From positions 1-64,000 of the forward strand of contig NZ_JAOEGB010000017.1 of assembly GCF_025420585.1 (NCBI RefSeq): DNA of 64,000 bases, given 5' to 3'. The position numbers and the translations under genes are program-made. Under the pieces are notes generated by a model, which worked only from the letters and a program-made list of their open reading frames with translations, was not told the DNA's origin and did no database searches. Source of the stretch: Planotetraspora sp. A-T 1434 (GTDB lineage Bacteria > Actinomycetota > Actinomycetes > Streptosporangiales > Streptosporangiaceae). Shown here one piece after another: positions 16,213 through 24,603 of the stretch. Every line of letters begins with the position of its first letter. Within the stretch, counting starts at the first letter, position 1.

Positions 16213-17132
16213 GACGACCTCCTTCGCACCAGTTGCACCACGACGGTCAGGAACAACGTGGCCAGGAACAGCACGAGCGACCCCGCGGACGCCAGGCCCA
16301 GGTCGTTGTTCTGCAGGCCCTCCTTGTAGATGAGGGTCATCAGCACCTCGGAGGACCCGTTGGGCCCGCCGTTCGTCATCACGTAGACCTCGACGAAGAT
16401 TCGCAGCCCGCGGATCGCCGCCAGCGTGAACAGGATCCAGAACACCGGCCGCAGCGCGGGCAGCGTGACCTTGATGAACCGCTGCCACAGGGTGGCGCCG
16501 TCCACGGCCGCCGCCTCGTAGAGCGTGCGGTCCACGCCGACCAGGCCGGCCACGAAGATCATCATGTCGTACGGCGCGGCCCGCCAGATCCCCATGCCCA
16601 TGATCGACAGAAGGGAGGAGTGCTCGCTCGCCAGGAAGGGCTCCGGCCCGAGCCCGACCCAGCCGATGATGGAGTTGAGCAGGCCGTCGGCAGCGGGGTG
16701 GTACATGATGCGCCAGACCTCGGCGACCGCCGCGATCGTGGTCACCACCGGGAGGAACGCCGCGGTCCTGACGAACCAGAGGTATCTGGCCGGTCCCTCC
16801 ACGAGAAGGGCGAGTAGCAGGCCCAGCAGGATGGACCCCGCCGTGGTGCCCGCCGCCAGCAGCACGGTGTGCCACATGGCCGAGGTGAAGGCGCTGTCGG
16901 TCAGGATCGTGCGGTAGTTGTCGAGGCCGACCCACCGGTCACCCAGGTAGGGGCGGACCTCGTAGAAGCTCATCCGCAGGCCCTCGAACATGGGGATGAA
17001 CTTGAAGTAGAGGAACAGCAGCAGCGCGGGGGTCAGATACAACCACGCGACCAGCGGCCCGCGCCGCCACCTCGACTTGGGGCGGCGGCGCGGGGTCACC
17101 TGGTCCCTGGGGGGTGACAGAGTGACGGTCAT
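16209..17132 (-). CDS. Carbohydrate ABC transporter permease (MalF type)
   Basis: Membrane permease of 307 aa. A short basic N-terminus ('RRRPKSRWRRG') is followed by six hydrophobic segments; the EAA loop is 'TLYEAAAVDGATLWQRFIKV' followed by 'TLPALRP'. Start ATG 17132 overlaps the binding-protein stop by 4 bp, and its own stop overlaps the next permease start by 4 bp. The tight ATGA overlaps across three genes mark one transcript: binding protein, MalF-type, MalG-type. Confidence 0.92.
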   Translation of the reverse strand: MTVTLSPPRDQVTPRRRPKSRWRRGPLVAWLYLTPALLLFLYFKFIPMFEGLRMSFYEVRPYLGDRWVGLDNYRTILTDSAFTSAMWHTVLLAAGTTAGSILLGLLLALLVEGPARYLWFVRTAAFLPVVTTIAAVAEVWRIMYHPAADGLLNSIIGWVGLGPEPFLASEHSSLLSIMGMGIWRAAPYDMMIFVAGLVGVDRTLYEAAAVDGATLWQRFIKVTLPALRPVFWILFTLAAIRGLRIFVEVYVMTNGGPNGSSEVLMTLIYKEGLQNNDLGLASAGSLVLFLATLFLTVVVQLVRRRSS

Positions 17133-18436
17133 GATGCTTTCTGGGTCGTCAGTTCCTGGGTGAAGGTGTTGGCCAGAGTGTCCATCGACGCCTTGACGTC
17201 GGTCGAGCAGTCGGCCCACGCCGCGTTGATCGCGTCGGCCGACTTCTGCCGGAACGGCGTCCAGTCAGGCACCGGCGGGGCGTAGACGGCGTACTGGTAG
17301 GAGTCCTGGAACACCTTCCAGCGCGGGTCCTGGCGCTCGGCGGAGAGATCCACCGTCTTGTTGACCGGGAGGCGGACGATCGGGCCTTCATTGTCGCCGT
17401 TCATGCCGACCTTCTGGCCTTCGGCGGAGATGGCGTACTCGGCGAACTTCTGCTGCTCGGCCTCGTGCTTGGAGCCCGCCATCTCGTACACGTTCTCGCC
17501 CTCGCCGAGCGTGCCGGGACCGCCGGACGGGCCCTTGGGCACCGGCACGACCTCGATCTTGTCGGTGCCGATGCTCTTCACGAACCGGGCGAGCACGTAG
17601 GGGCCGACCAGGTAGATGCCGCCCTGGCCCTTCTCGAACACGGTGTGCGTGACGGTGGTGTCGTTGCTCACCGCGCCCGGGTTGACCGTCTTCGCGGTGC
17701 AGAACTGGTCCTGCAGCCACTTAACGGCCTCGACGGTCTTGGGGTCGTTGACCGCGGGGGCGAAGTGGCCCGGTGAGGTGGCCTTGAGGAAGTCGCCGCC
17801 GTTCGCGAAGATCAGCGAGGAGGCGTACCACGACGCGTAGCCGCGCTTGGTGCCCGCCGGGGCGACGAACCCGGCTGTGTCGTTGGCTCCGTTGCCGTCG
17901 GGGTCCTTGTCGGTGAACGCCTTGGCCAGCTTGGCCAGGTCGTCCCAGGTCTGCGGGGGCTGCAGGCCGACCTTCTCGCGCCAGTCCTTACGGATGATCA
18001 GCGCGAACGACTGGGCCGAGAACGGCGCTCCGTAGTACTTGCCGTCACCGGCCTGGGCCGCCTTCCAGGCGATCTCGGAGAGCTGGTCGGCACCCTTGAG
18101 CTTGGCCTTGTCGATCTCGCGCAGCCATCCCTGGTGCTCCATGTTGCCGAGCCGGGCCGTGTCGTTGATGACGATGTCCGGCAGGTCCTTGGCCGCGGCC
18201 TGCTGCTGCAGCTTGGTCTCGAAGTCGTCGAACAGCGCGACGAGCTTCGTCTTGACACCGGTGGCCTTCTCGAACGCCGCCACGAACTTCTGGGCGGTTT
18301 TGTGCGAGGGCGAGTTGGGCACCTGACGTATCCAGATCTCCAGCGCGTCGTCGGAGCTGGATCCTCCGGAGCCGCAGGCTGAGAGCGGTACGGCCAGGAC
18401 CAGTGCAACTGCGACCCCGAGCAGACGACGTGGCAT
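17129..18436 (-). CDS. Extracellular sugar-binding lipoprotein
   Basis: Family-1 type solute-binding lipoprotein of 435 aa that delivers substrate to the adjacent permeases. The N-terminal signal 'MPRRLLGVAVALVLAVP' ends in a lipobox 'LSAC' (Cys21). The mature protein has the usual 'GVKTKLVALFDDFETKLQQQ' and 'DLPDIVINDTARLGNM' patterns of this family. It is the first gene of the ABC operon, divergent from IclR B, with several GTTCACA half-sites in the shared 184-bp promoter. Substrate unproven; uronate or oligogalacturonide is suggested by context. Confidence 0.92.
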   Translation of the reverse strand: MPRRLLGVAVALVLAVPLSACGSGGSSSDDALEIWIRQVPNSPSHKTAQKFVAAFEKATGVKTKLVALFDDFETKLQQQAAAKDLPDIVINDTARLGNMEHQGWLREIDKAKLKGADQLSEIAWKAAQAGDGKYYGAPFSAQSFALIIRKDWREKVGLQPPQTWDDLAKLAKAFTDKDPDGNGANDTAGFVAPAGTKRGYASWYASSLIFANGGDFLKATSPGHFAPAVNDPKTVEAVKWLQDQFCTAKTVNPGAVSNDTTVTHTVFEKGQGGIYLVGPYVLARFVKSIGTDKIEVVPVPKGPSGGPGTLGEGENVYEMAGSKHEAEQQKFAEYAISAEGQKVGMNGDNEGPIVRLPVNKTVDLSAERQDPRWKVFQDSYQYAVYAPPVPDWTPFRQKSADAINAAWADCSTDVKASMDTLANTFTQELTTQKAS

Positions 18437-18620
18437 CAGACCGCCTCCTGTTCACATACTTGGATTGATTCGCAAATGTGGCGCTTGTCCACGTGAACGT
18501 AACGGGGCCCTGTAGCACAGTCAACGGTTTAGCGCCGAGTCATACATGTGAACTTTGATCGGTATTGTGAACGCCGGAGGGGCGCTGCGACACTTGCGGC
18601 GTCCAACGAAAGGACTTCGG
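18437..18620. promoter_or_regulatory. Divergent promoter with several IclR-type half-sites
   Basis: The region between the binding-protein gene (leftward) and IclR B (rightward) carries GTTCACATACTTGGAT at 18450-18465, TTCGCAAATGTGG at 18469-18481, GTCCACGTGAAC at 18487-18498, GTCATACATGTGAAC at 18539-18553 and a lone TTGTGAAC near 18565. All are variants of the GTYCACAT...ATGTGRAC palindrome found intact before kdgD. The placement fits joint control of the transporter and the regulator gene. Confidence 0.55.
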
Positions 18621-19385
18621 ATGGAAATGCGGGCTCCGGTCAAATCGGCTGACCGGACCGTGGAGCTGCTGGAGGCGCTGGCCCGCGCCCAGCGCAGGCT
18701 CACACTCGCGGAGCTTCAGACCGAGCTCGGCTACCCCAAGTCGAGCCTGTACATGCTGCTGCAGACCCTGCTCGGCCGCGGCTGGGTGGAGGCCGACCCC
18801 AGTGGCCTCGCATATGGCATCGGCGTGCGCGCCCTGCTGGTCGGCACGTCCTACCTCGACCGCGACCCGGTGGTCCGCGCCGCGGCGGTGGTCCTCGAAC
18901 ACGTCCGGGCGGAGACCAACGAGACCGTCCACCTCGCCAGGCTTGACGGGACGGACATGGTCTACCTCGCCAGCCGCGAGTCGGAGCACCACCTGCGCTT
19001 CACGTCGCGGGTCGGCCGCCGCCAGCCGGCGTACGCCACCGCGCTCGGCCGGGCGATCCTGGCCACCCGCCCTCCCCACGAGGTGGAGTCGCTGCTCCCC
19101 GAGGCGCTCGTGGCGCTCACGCCGTACACGATCATCGACAGGGACGCCCTGCGTGACGAGCTCGACCGCGCGAGGCTCAACGGCTACGCCAGCGAGCGCG
19201 AGCAGAACGTCCCCGGTCTCGGCTGCTTCGCCGTCGCCCTGCCGTACGGCATGCCGGTGACGGACGCGCTCAGCGTCTCGATCCCTCTGGCCCGTCTGGA
19301 CGAGACCCATCAGAAGCACATCGTCGACACCCTCTTCGACGCCGCCCGGCGCATCACCGACCTACTGCGTACGGGCGCGATTTGA
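18621..19385 (+). CDS. IclR-family regulator B of the uronate locus
   Basis: Transcriptional regulator of 254 aa with an N-terminal winged HTH ('LTLAELQTELGYPKSSLYML') and an IclR effector domain ('YLASRESEHHLRFTSRVGRR', 'ATALGRAILAT', 'EREQNVPGLGCFAVALPYGM'). ATG 18621 has an AAAGGA Shine-Dalgarno seven bases upstream; the frame remains open to 18555, but no better start lies there. It is a paralogue of IclR A (14522-15283). It is divergent from the ABC operon and 35 bp upstream of uronate dehydrogenase, so probably cotranscribed with the latter. Confidence 0.9.
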   Translation: MEMRAPVKSADRTVELLEALARAQRRLTLAELQTELGYPKSSLYMLLQTLLGRGWVEADPSGLAYGIGVRALLVGTSYLDRDPVVRAAAVVLEHVRAETNETVHLARLDGTDMVYLASRESEHHLRFTSRVGRRQPAYATALGRAILATRPPHEVESLLPEALVALTPYTIIDRDALRDELDRARLNGYASEREQNVPGLGCFAVALPYGMPVTDALSVSIPLARLDETHQKHIVDTLFDAARRITDLLRTGAI

Positions 19386-19420
19386 CCGGCGCACAGGCCG
19401 CGCCAATCCAAAGGAGGCAC

Positions 19421-20215
19421 ATGCGAATTCTCATGACGGGCGCCGCGGGCGGCGTCGGCACCCACCTCCGGCCCCGCCTGGCCCAGGAGGGGCGGGTGCT
19501 GCGCCTGCTCGACATCGTCCCTGTCGAACCGGGCCCCGGGGAGGAGGCGATGACGGCCGACGTCACGGACCCGGACGCGATGACCAAGGCGATGGACGGT
19601 GTCGACGCGGTCCTCCACCTCGGCGGCCACAGCCTGGAACAGCCCTGGGCGGACATCCTCCAGATCAACATCAACGGCACCTACGTGCTGCTGGAGGCGG
19701 CCAGGAAGGCCGGAGTGCGACACGTCGTGATGGCGAGCAGCAACCACGCCGTGGGCTTCCACCCCCGGATGGCGGAGGCGCCCGACTACCTGTTCCCGCG
19801 GCCGGACACCTTTTATGGCGTCAGCAAGGTCACGCTGGAGGCGCTCGGCTCGCTCTACCACGACCGGTACGGCCTGGCCGTGACGTGCCTGCGCATCGGC
19901 TCCTGCTTCGAGCGGCCGAAGGACACCCGGATGCTGTCGACCTGGCTGTCCCCAGACGACTGCGCCCGGCTCGTCGAGGCGGCGCTGGTGGCGGACGGGT
20001 TCCACATCGTCTGGGGGATCTCCGCCAACACCCGCCGCTGGTGGTCCCTCGACGAGGCGCGGGCCATCGGCTACGAGCCCAAGGACGACTCCGAGGTCTA
20101 CGCGGAGGAGGTCATCGCCCGGCACGGCGAGCTCGACCCCGGCGACATCGCGTACTCCCTGCTGGGCGGCGCCTTCTGCCGTCCCGAGCTCCACGTCGAC
20201 AAGCTGGGACGGTGA
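19421..20215 (+). CDS. udh: NAD-dependent uronate dehydrogenase
   Basis: Oxidises D-glucuronate or D-galacturonate to the aldaro-lactone with NAD+, the entry step of the oxidative uronate pathway; 264 aa, extended SDR. The N-terminal Rossmann motif is 'ILMTGAAGGVGTHLRP', followed by 'LHLGGHSLEQPWADILQINI' (a Udh-like stretch), 'VMASSNHAVGFHP' and the catalytic 'FYGVSKVTLEALG' (YxxxK). The strong AAAGGAGG Shine-Dalgarno before ATG 19421 fixes the start. It follows IclR B and is two bases upstream of the aldehyde dehydrogenase start. Confidence 0.9.
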   Translation: MRILMTGAAGGVGTHLRPRLAQEGRVLRLLDIVPVEPGPGEEAMTADVTDPDAMTKAMDGVDAVLHLGGHSLEQPWADILQININGTYVLLEAARKAGVRHVVMASSNHAVGFHPRMAEAPDYLFPRPDTFYGVSKVTLEALGSLYHDRYGLAVTCLRIGSCFERPKDTRMLSTWLSPDDCARLVEAALVADGFHIVWGISANTRRWWSLDEARAIGYEPKDDSEVYAEEVIARHGELDPGDIAYSLLGGAFCRPELHVDKLGR

Positions 20216-20217
20216 TC

Positions 20218-21669
20218 ATGACTTCGAGTGTGAATCCCGCCGTGACAGACGCGGTGGAACGGGCCGCGGCGGCGGGCGCGAGGTGGCGCGCCACTCCGGC
20301 CGAGGAGCGCGCCCAGGTGCTGGAGGCCGTGGCCGACGTGCTGCTGAAGCACGCCGACGAGCTGTGGCCGGTGGCCCACGCGGAGACGCACCTCGGGGAG
20401 GTGCGGCTGCGCGGCGAGATCGCCCGCACGGCGTCGCAGTTCCGGCTGTTCGCCGACGTGATCCGTGACGGCGGCCACGTGGAGGCGGTGATCGACCATC
20501 CCGATCCCGGGGCGACCCCGCCGCGGCCGGACGTGCGCCGGATGTACCACCCGATCGGGGTCGTCGCGGTCTTCTCCGCCAGCAACTTCCCGTTCGCGTT
20601 CTCCGTGGCGGGAGGCGACACGGTCTCGGCCCTCGCCGCGGGCTGCCCGGTCGTGGTCAAGGCCCACGAGGGCCACCCCGAGACCTCTGACCTGACCGCC
20701 TCGGTCGTACGGCAGGCCCTGCCGGACCCGGACCTGCTCGGTCTCGTGCACGGCTTCGAGGCGGGCGCGCCGCTGGTCCAGCACCCGCTGGTGACGGCGG
20801 TGGGCTTCACCGGGTCGCTGGCGGGCGGCAAGGCCATCCAGGGCCTGATCGACGAGCGGCCCGACCCCATCCCGTTCTACGGGGAGCTGGGCAGCGTCAA
20901 CCCGGTCGTCGTGCTCCCCTCCGCCGACCCGTCGGCGGTCGCGTCCGGCTTCGCGGCGTCGCTGACGCTGGGCGTCGGCCAGTTCTGCACCAATCCCGGC
21001 CTGGTCTTCGTGCCGGACGGATTCGAGGAGCCCATCCGGGAAGCGGTCGCGGCGACCAGCGGCGGCCTGATGCTCACCGCCAAGATCCGCGACGGCTACC
21101 TGCGATCGGTCGGACGGCTGGCCGAGCGGGCCGAGTCCGGCGGCGGGCTGTCCGTCCTGGCCACGGGGAGCGCGGCGACGGGCGGTCCGGAGATCGGGGC
21201 GGGTGCGGTGACGCCCCAGGTCTTCACGGCCGACCTGGAGGTCTTCGCCGACGGACTTCCGGAGCTGGGAGAGGAGTGTTTCGGTCCCGCCGCAATCATC
21301 GTGAAATATCGAGATTCATCCGATCTCCCGGCGGTGCTGCGACGGCTCCCGGGATCGCTGACGGCGACCCTTCACTCGACCGACCCGCGGGAGGCCCACG
21401 ACCTCACGCCGGTGCTGGAGCGGATCGCCGGACGCCTCATCTGGAACGGCTGGCCGACCGGTGTCGCGGTCTGCTGGGCCATGCACCACGGTGGGCCGTG
21501 GCCGGCGACGACCAACGCCGCTCACACCTCGGTCGGCGCCGCCTCGATCAAGCGGTGGCTCACCCCGGTGGCCTACCAGGACTGGCCCGCGGGGCTGCTT
21601 CCGGCGGAGGTGCGGGACGACAACCCGCTCGGAGTGCCCCAGCGGGTGGACGGCCGCCTGCGCCCCTAA
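20218..21669 (+). CDS. Alpha-ketoglutarate semialdehyde (2,5-dioxovalerate) dehydrogenase
   Basis: Oxidises the semialdehyde produced by KdgD to 2-oxoglutarate, closing the oxidative uronate route into the TCA cycle; 483 aa, ALDH superfamily of the KGSADH-type subgroup. Visible: 'VFSASNFPFAFSVAGGDTVS', 'PVVVKAHEGHPETS', 'AVGFTGSLAGGKAI', the Glu in 'FYGELGSVNPVVVLP', and the catalytic Cys in 'GVGQFCTNPGLVF'. Start ATG 20218 directly follows the udh stop; GTG 20212 is an in-frame alternative. The long frame upstream of 20218 is a shadow of udh. Confidence 0.9.
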   Translation: MTSSVNPAVTDAVERAAAAGARWRATPAEERAQVLEAVADVLLKHADELWPVAHAETHLGEVRLRGEIARTASQFRLFADVIRDGGHVEAVIDHPDPGATPPRPDVRRMYHPIGVVAVFSASNFPFAFSVAGGDTVSALAAGCPVVVKAHEGHPETSDLTASVVRQALPDPDLLGLVHGFEAGAPLVQHPLVTAVGFTGSLAGGKAIQGLIDERPDPIPFYGELGSVNPVVVLPSADPSAVASGFAASLTLGVGQFCTNPGLVFVPDGFEEPIREAVAATSGGLMLTAKIRDGYLRSVGRLAERAESGGGLSVLATGSAATGGPEIGAGAVTPQVFTADLEVFADGLPELGEECFGPAAIIVKYRDSSDLPAVLRRLPGSLTATLHSTDPREAHDLTPVLERIAGRLIWNGWPTGVAVCWAMHHGGPWPATTNAAHTSVGAASIKRWLTPVAYQDWPAGLLPAEVRDDNPLGVPQRVDGRLRP

Positions 21670-22102
21670 CCTTGCCGCCAACCCCGGGGCAAACGTCGGC
21701 GTGAGCCTCGGGGTAAACGCCGGGCGTGAGCCTTGGCACCACCCTCGGGCGTGAGCCTTGGCACCACCCTCGGGCGTGAGGCTTGGCACCACCCTCGGGC
21801 GTGATCATGCACACATTCCCCGGGATGGCCCTGAGCTGACTGTTTGCGTATAGCGATCATGCGCTGCGCTCTCCTTGCATGATCACGCCTGAGGGTGGCG
21901 CTGGTCGCGGGCTTGTCTGGGAGCCTATGCATGATCACGCTCGGCGTCGGCGCCGCCCAAAGGCTTATCCGGGAGTCTGTGCGTGATCACGCCGGGGATT
22001 CCTCTTTCGCTTCGTCCTTCCGCTCCTCTTGGGGTTTCGCTTCCTCGCTAGTGCCGTCCTTGACCTCCGGCGGCCATTGAGTGTTCGATGTAGCAGCAGA
22101 TT
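21670..22102. other. Gene-free repeat-rich intergenic region with large inverted repeats
   Basis: No credible gene is seen between the aldehyde dehydrogenase stop and the kduI operator. A long inverted repeat pairs 21785-21811 (contains GGCGTGATCATGCA) with 21876-21901 (contains TGCATGATCACGCC), a 26-27-bp near-perfect stem around a 64-base loop. Two more copies of the right arm core occur, TGCATGATCACGC at 21928-21940 and TGCGTGATCACGC at 21979-21991. Base composition and palindromy differ from the flanking genes. It may be a remnant mobile or interspersed repeat, or a strong bidirectional terminator. Confidence 0.7.
21721..21795. repeat. Three 25-bp direct repeats after the aldehyde dehydrogenase gene
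   Basis: Three contiguous 25-bp units (21721-21745, 21746-21770, 21771-21795), each reading CGGGCGTGAG then SCTTGGCACCACCCT, with a single substitution in the third. A fourth unit begins at 21796 but diverges after CGGGCGTGA. Degenerate related units precede it from about 21680. No spacers separate the units, so this is a tandem array and not a CRISPR. Confidence 0.95.
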
Positions 22103-22119
22103 GTTTCATGTAGCGAAAC
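22103..22119. promoter_or_regulatory. KdgR-like operator before kduI
   Basis: GTTTCATGTAGCGAAAC is an inverted repeat (GTTTC-N7-GAAAC) ending 15 bp before the kduI start. Its reverse complement matches the site at 27512-27528 at 15 of 17 positions, and its forward form matches the one at 30193-30209 at 13 of 17. A weaker half-copy with the same ATGTAGC core lies 20 bp upstream at 22083. Confidence 0.65.
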
Positions 22120-22134
22120 CAAATGGAGGGCGCG

Positions 22135-22944
22135 ATGGAGGTACGGCACGCGACGGCGCCGGACCAGGTCCCCGGGATGACGACCGAACGGCTTCGCGAG
22201 CGGTTCGCCGTGCCAGGGCTGTTCGGCTCCGGCGAGGTGCGGCTCGTCTACTCCATGGAGGACCGAATCGTCCTCGGCGGGGTGCGGGCGAGTGGCCCGG
22301 TCGCGCTGCCCTCCCCCGACCCGCTCCGGTCGGAGTACTTCCTGGAGCGCCGTGAGCTCGGCGTCGTCAACATCGGCCCCCCGGGCACCGTGACCGTCGA
22401 CGGACGGTCGTACGAGCTGGGGAACAAGGAGTGCCTCTACGTGGGGCGGGGCTCTCGCGACGTGGTCTTCGAGGGGGGGACCTACTACCTGGTCTCCACC
22501 CCGGCCCACGCCGAACACCCGACTGTGAAGGCAGGTCTCGACGACGCCGAGCCGACCCACCTGGGCTCCCAGGAGGGGTCGAACGAGCGGACCATCTACA
22601 AGTACATCCACGCGAAAGGCATCCAGAGCTGCCAGCTCGTGCTCGGGGTCACGGTCCTCCAGCCGGGCAGCATGTGGAACACCATGCCGTGCCACACCCA
22701 CGAGCGCCGGACCGAGGTCTACCTCTACTTCGACCTTCCCGAGGACCACCGGGTGTTCCACCTGATGGGGCGGCCGGACGAGACCCGCAACCTGGTGCTC
22801 GCCAACGAGCAGGCCGTCATCTCGCCCTGCTGGTCGGTGCACTGCGGGTTCGGCACCCGGAGCTACTCCTTCATCTGGGCCATGGGCGGGGAGAACCAGG
22901 CCTTCGACGACATGGAGCACGTGGCGATCGAGGCCATGCGGTGA
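22135..22944 (+). CDS. kduI: 5-dehydro-4-deoxy-D-glucuronate isomerase
   Basis: Isomerises 4-deoxy-L-threo-5-hexosulose uronate (from pectin or other uronan lyases) to 2,5-diketo-3-deoxygluconate; 269 aa, double cupin. The C-terminal metal site is seen in 'TMPCHTHERRTEVYLYFDL' (HxH and Glu) and the later His in 'WSVHCGFGTRSYSFIWAMGG'. The 'EYFLERRELGVVNIGPPGTV' segment is also family-typical. Start: ATG 22135 is chosen over ATG 22123 because GGAGGG sits at the right distance before it. It overlaps kduD by one base (TGATG). Confidence 0.94.
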   Translation: MEVRHATAPDQVPGMTTERLRERFAVPGLFGSGEVRLVYSMEDRIVLGGVRASGPVALPSPDPLRSEYFLERRELGVVNIGPPGTVTVDGRSYELGNKECLYVGRGSRDVVFEGGTYYLVSTPAHAEHPTVKAGLDDAEPTHLGSQEGSNERTIYKYIHAKGIQSCQLVLGVTVLQPGSMWNTMPCHTHERRTEVYLYFDLPEDHRVFHLMGRPDETRNLVLANEQAVISPCWSVHCGFGTRSYSFIWAMGGENQAFDDMEHVAIEAMR

Positions 22945-23690
22945 TGTTCTCCCTGGAAGGCAAGACGGCGCTCGTCACCGGATCCCGCACGGGGATCGGC
23001 CGGGCGCTCGCGGTCGGCCTCGCCCGCGCGGGCGCCGACCTCATCCTCCACGGCCACCGCGACGACCTGGAGGACACCGAGGCCGAGGTCAAGGCGGCGG
23101 GCGGCAAGGCGCACCGCTGGGTGCTCGACCTGTCCGACCCGTCCCACGTCCCCGGCGCCGCGGCGGAGCTGCTCGACGCCCACCAGATCGACGTGCTCGT
23201 CAACAACGCCGGGATCATCCGGCGTGGTCCCGCGCTCGACCAGTCCTACGACGACTGGCGGGCGGTGATGGACGTGAACCTGGACTCGGTGTTCCAGCTC
23301 ACCCGTGTCGTCGGCGCCCCCATGGTGGAGCGCGGCTCCGGCAAGGTCATCATGATCGCCTCGCTGCTGTCGTTCCAGGGCGGGCTCAACGTGGCCGGGT
23401 ACACGGCGGCCAAGCACGCGGTCGCGGGACTCACCCGCTCGCTCGCGGTCGAATGGGCCCCGAGCGGGGTGCAGGTCAACGCGATCGCCCCCGGCTACAT
23501 CGAGACCAACAACACGTCAGCGCTGCGCGACGACCCCGAGAGAGAGCCGGCGATCCGTACCCGCATACCGGCGGGACGGTGGGGGACGCCCGAGGACATC
23601 GTGGGCGCGGCCGTGTTCCTGGCCTCTCCCGCCTCGGACTACGTCAACGGCCACCTGCTCGCGGTCGACGGCGGCTGGCTGGCCCGCTAG
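22944..23690 (+). CDS. kduD: 2-deoxy-D-gluconate 3-dehydrogenase / 2-keto-3-deoxygluconate oxidoreductase
   Basis: Reduces 2,5-diketo-3-deoxygluconate to 2-keto-3-deoxygluconate with NAD(P)H; 248 aa, classical SDR. Visible: 'ALVTGSRTGIGRALAVGLA' (cofactor loop), 'DVLVNNAGIIRRGP' (NNAG), the Ser in 'VIMIASLLSFQGG', the catalytic 'YTAAKHAVAGLTR' (YxxxK) and 'VNAIAPGYIETNN'. ATG 22944 overlaps the kduI stop, so it is translationally coupled. It is followed by the IclR-type regulator 12 bp downstream. Confidence 0.93.
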   Translation: MFSLEGKTALVTGSRTGIGRALAVGLARAGADLILHGHRDDLEDTEAEVKAAGGKAHRWVLDLSDPSHVPGAAAELLDAHQIDVLVNNAGIIRRGPALDQSYDDWRAVMDVNLDSVFQLTRVVGAPMVERGSGKVIMIASLLSFQGGLNVAGYTAAKHAVAGLTRSLAVEWAPSGVQVNAIAPGYIETNNTSALRDDPEREPAIRTRIPAGRWGTPEDIVGAAVFLASPASDYVNGHLLAVDGGWLAR

Positions 23691-23702
23691 TAGGCTCCAT
23701 AC

Positions 23703-24467
23703 GTGGTCCGCGAAGGAAGTTCCATTGACAAGGCACTCGCGGTGCTGGAGGCGATCGCCGACCACCACCGCGTCACGGACATCGCGGCGGCGACCGGGGT
23801 GTCCAAGTCCACCGTTCACCGGATCCTGCAGTCCCTGGTGGAGTGGGGCTTCGTGCGGGCCGACGGCAGCGGTGGTTACGAGCCCGGCCCGCGCATCCTC
23901 ACCCTCGCGGGGCGGGTGATGACCAGGTTCGACCCCGCCAGACAGGCGGGGGAGGCGCTGCGCTCCCTCCACGAGCGCACGGGCTACACCACGCACTTCG
24001 CCATCCGCAACGGCGACGAGGCCGTCTACGTCGAGAAGCTGGAGGGCCGCAGGCCGTACCAGATGCCCTCGCGGGTCGGGATGAGCCTGCGCCTCCACAG
24101 CACCGCGATCGGCAAGGCGATCCTGGCCGAGCTGCCGGACGCGGAGGTCCGCGAGATCGCCGGGCACACCGGGCTGGTACGGCTCACGCCGAACACGCTC
24201 ACCGACGTGGAGGCGCTGGTGGCGCACCTGGCCGAGGTCCGGGCGGTGGGCTACGCCATCGACGACGAGGAGAACGTGCCGGGCCTGCGATGCGTCGCCG
24301 CGCCCGTGTTCGACCACACGGGCCGGGTGCTCGGCGGGATCTCGATCTCGGCCCTGGTGATGGACATGGACCGCGACGACCTGGAGGGCTTCGCCGCCGA
24401 GGTCGTCGCCGCGGCCCGGGAGGTCTCGGTGGCCCTCGGCGCGTCGAGTCCCCTCGTTCGGGGGTGA
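23703..24467 (+). CDS. IclR-family KdgR-like regulator of the pectin/uronate locus
   Basis: Transcriptional regulator of 254 aa. N-terminal winged HTH 'VTDIAAATGVSKSTVHRILQ', followed by an IclR effector domain ('FAIRNGDEAVYVEKLEGRRP', 'MPSRVGMSLRLHSTAIGKAI', 'DEENVPGLRCVAAPVFDHTG'). It groups by eye with the KdgR-type IclR proteins and not with the two paralogues upstream. It starts at GTG 23703, 12 bp after kduD, so it is probably in the kduID operon. It is the best candidate to bind the GTTTC-N7-GAAAC sites at 22103, 27512 and 30193, probably relieved by 2-keto-3-deoxygluconate as in enterobacterial KdgR (inference). Confidence 0.88.
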   Translation: MVREGSSIDKALAVLEAIADHHRVTDIAAATGVSKSTVHRILQSLVEWGFVRADGSGGYEPGPRILTLAGRVMTRFDPARQAGEALRSLHERTGYTTHFAIRNGDEAVYVEKLEGRRPYQMPSRVGMSLRLHSTAIGKAILAELPDAEVREIAGHTGLVRLTPNTLTDVEALVAHLAEVRAVGYAIDDEENVPGLRCVAAPVFDHTGRVLGGISISALVMDMDRDDLEGFAAEVVAAAREVSVALGASSPLVRG

Positions 24468-24603
24468 TCGGGCCGCCGGCGCGGCCACGCGTGTCGCCCG
24501 TGTTACGGGCTTCGCACCTGGGAGAAACTGCCCATTTTGGGCGTGCCTGAGGCCTTTTCCGGGCGGCCGTAGCAGCGGATAGTGGAAGCCGGGAGGCCCG
24601 CCG

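Noticed and set aside
21721-21795. Possible CRISPR array
   Set aside because: The 25-bp units are directly contiguous with no unique spacers, and no cas gene is in the window.
24468-24603. Possible riboswitch before the cytosine deaminase gene
   Set aside because: Only short GC palindromes (such as GCCCGTGTTACGGGC) are visible; no conserved purine, preQ1 or other aptamer pattern could be matched.
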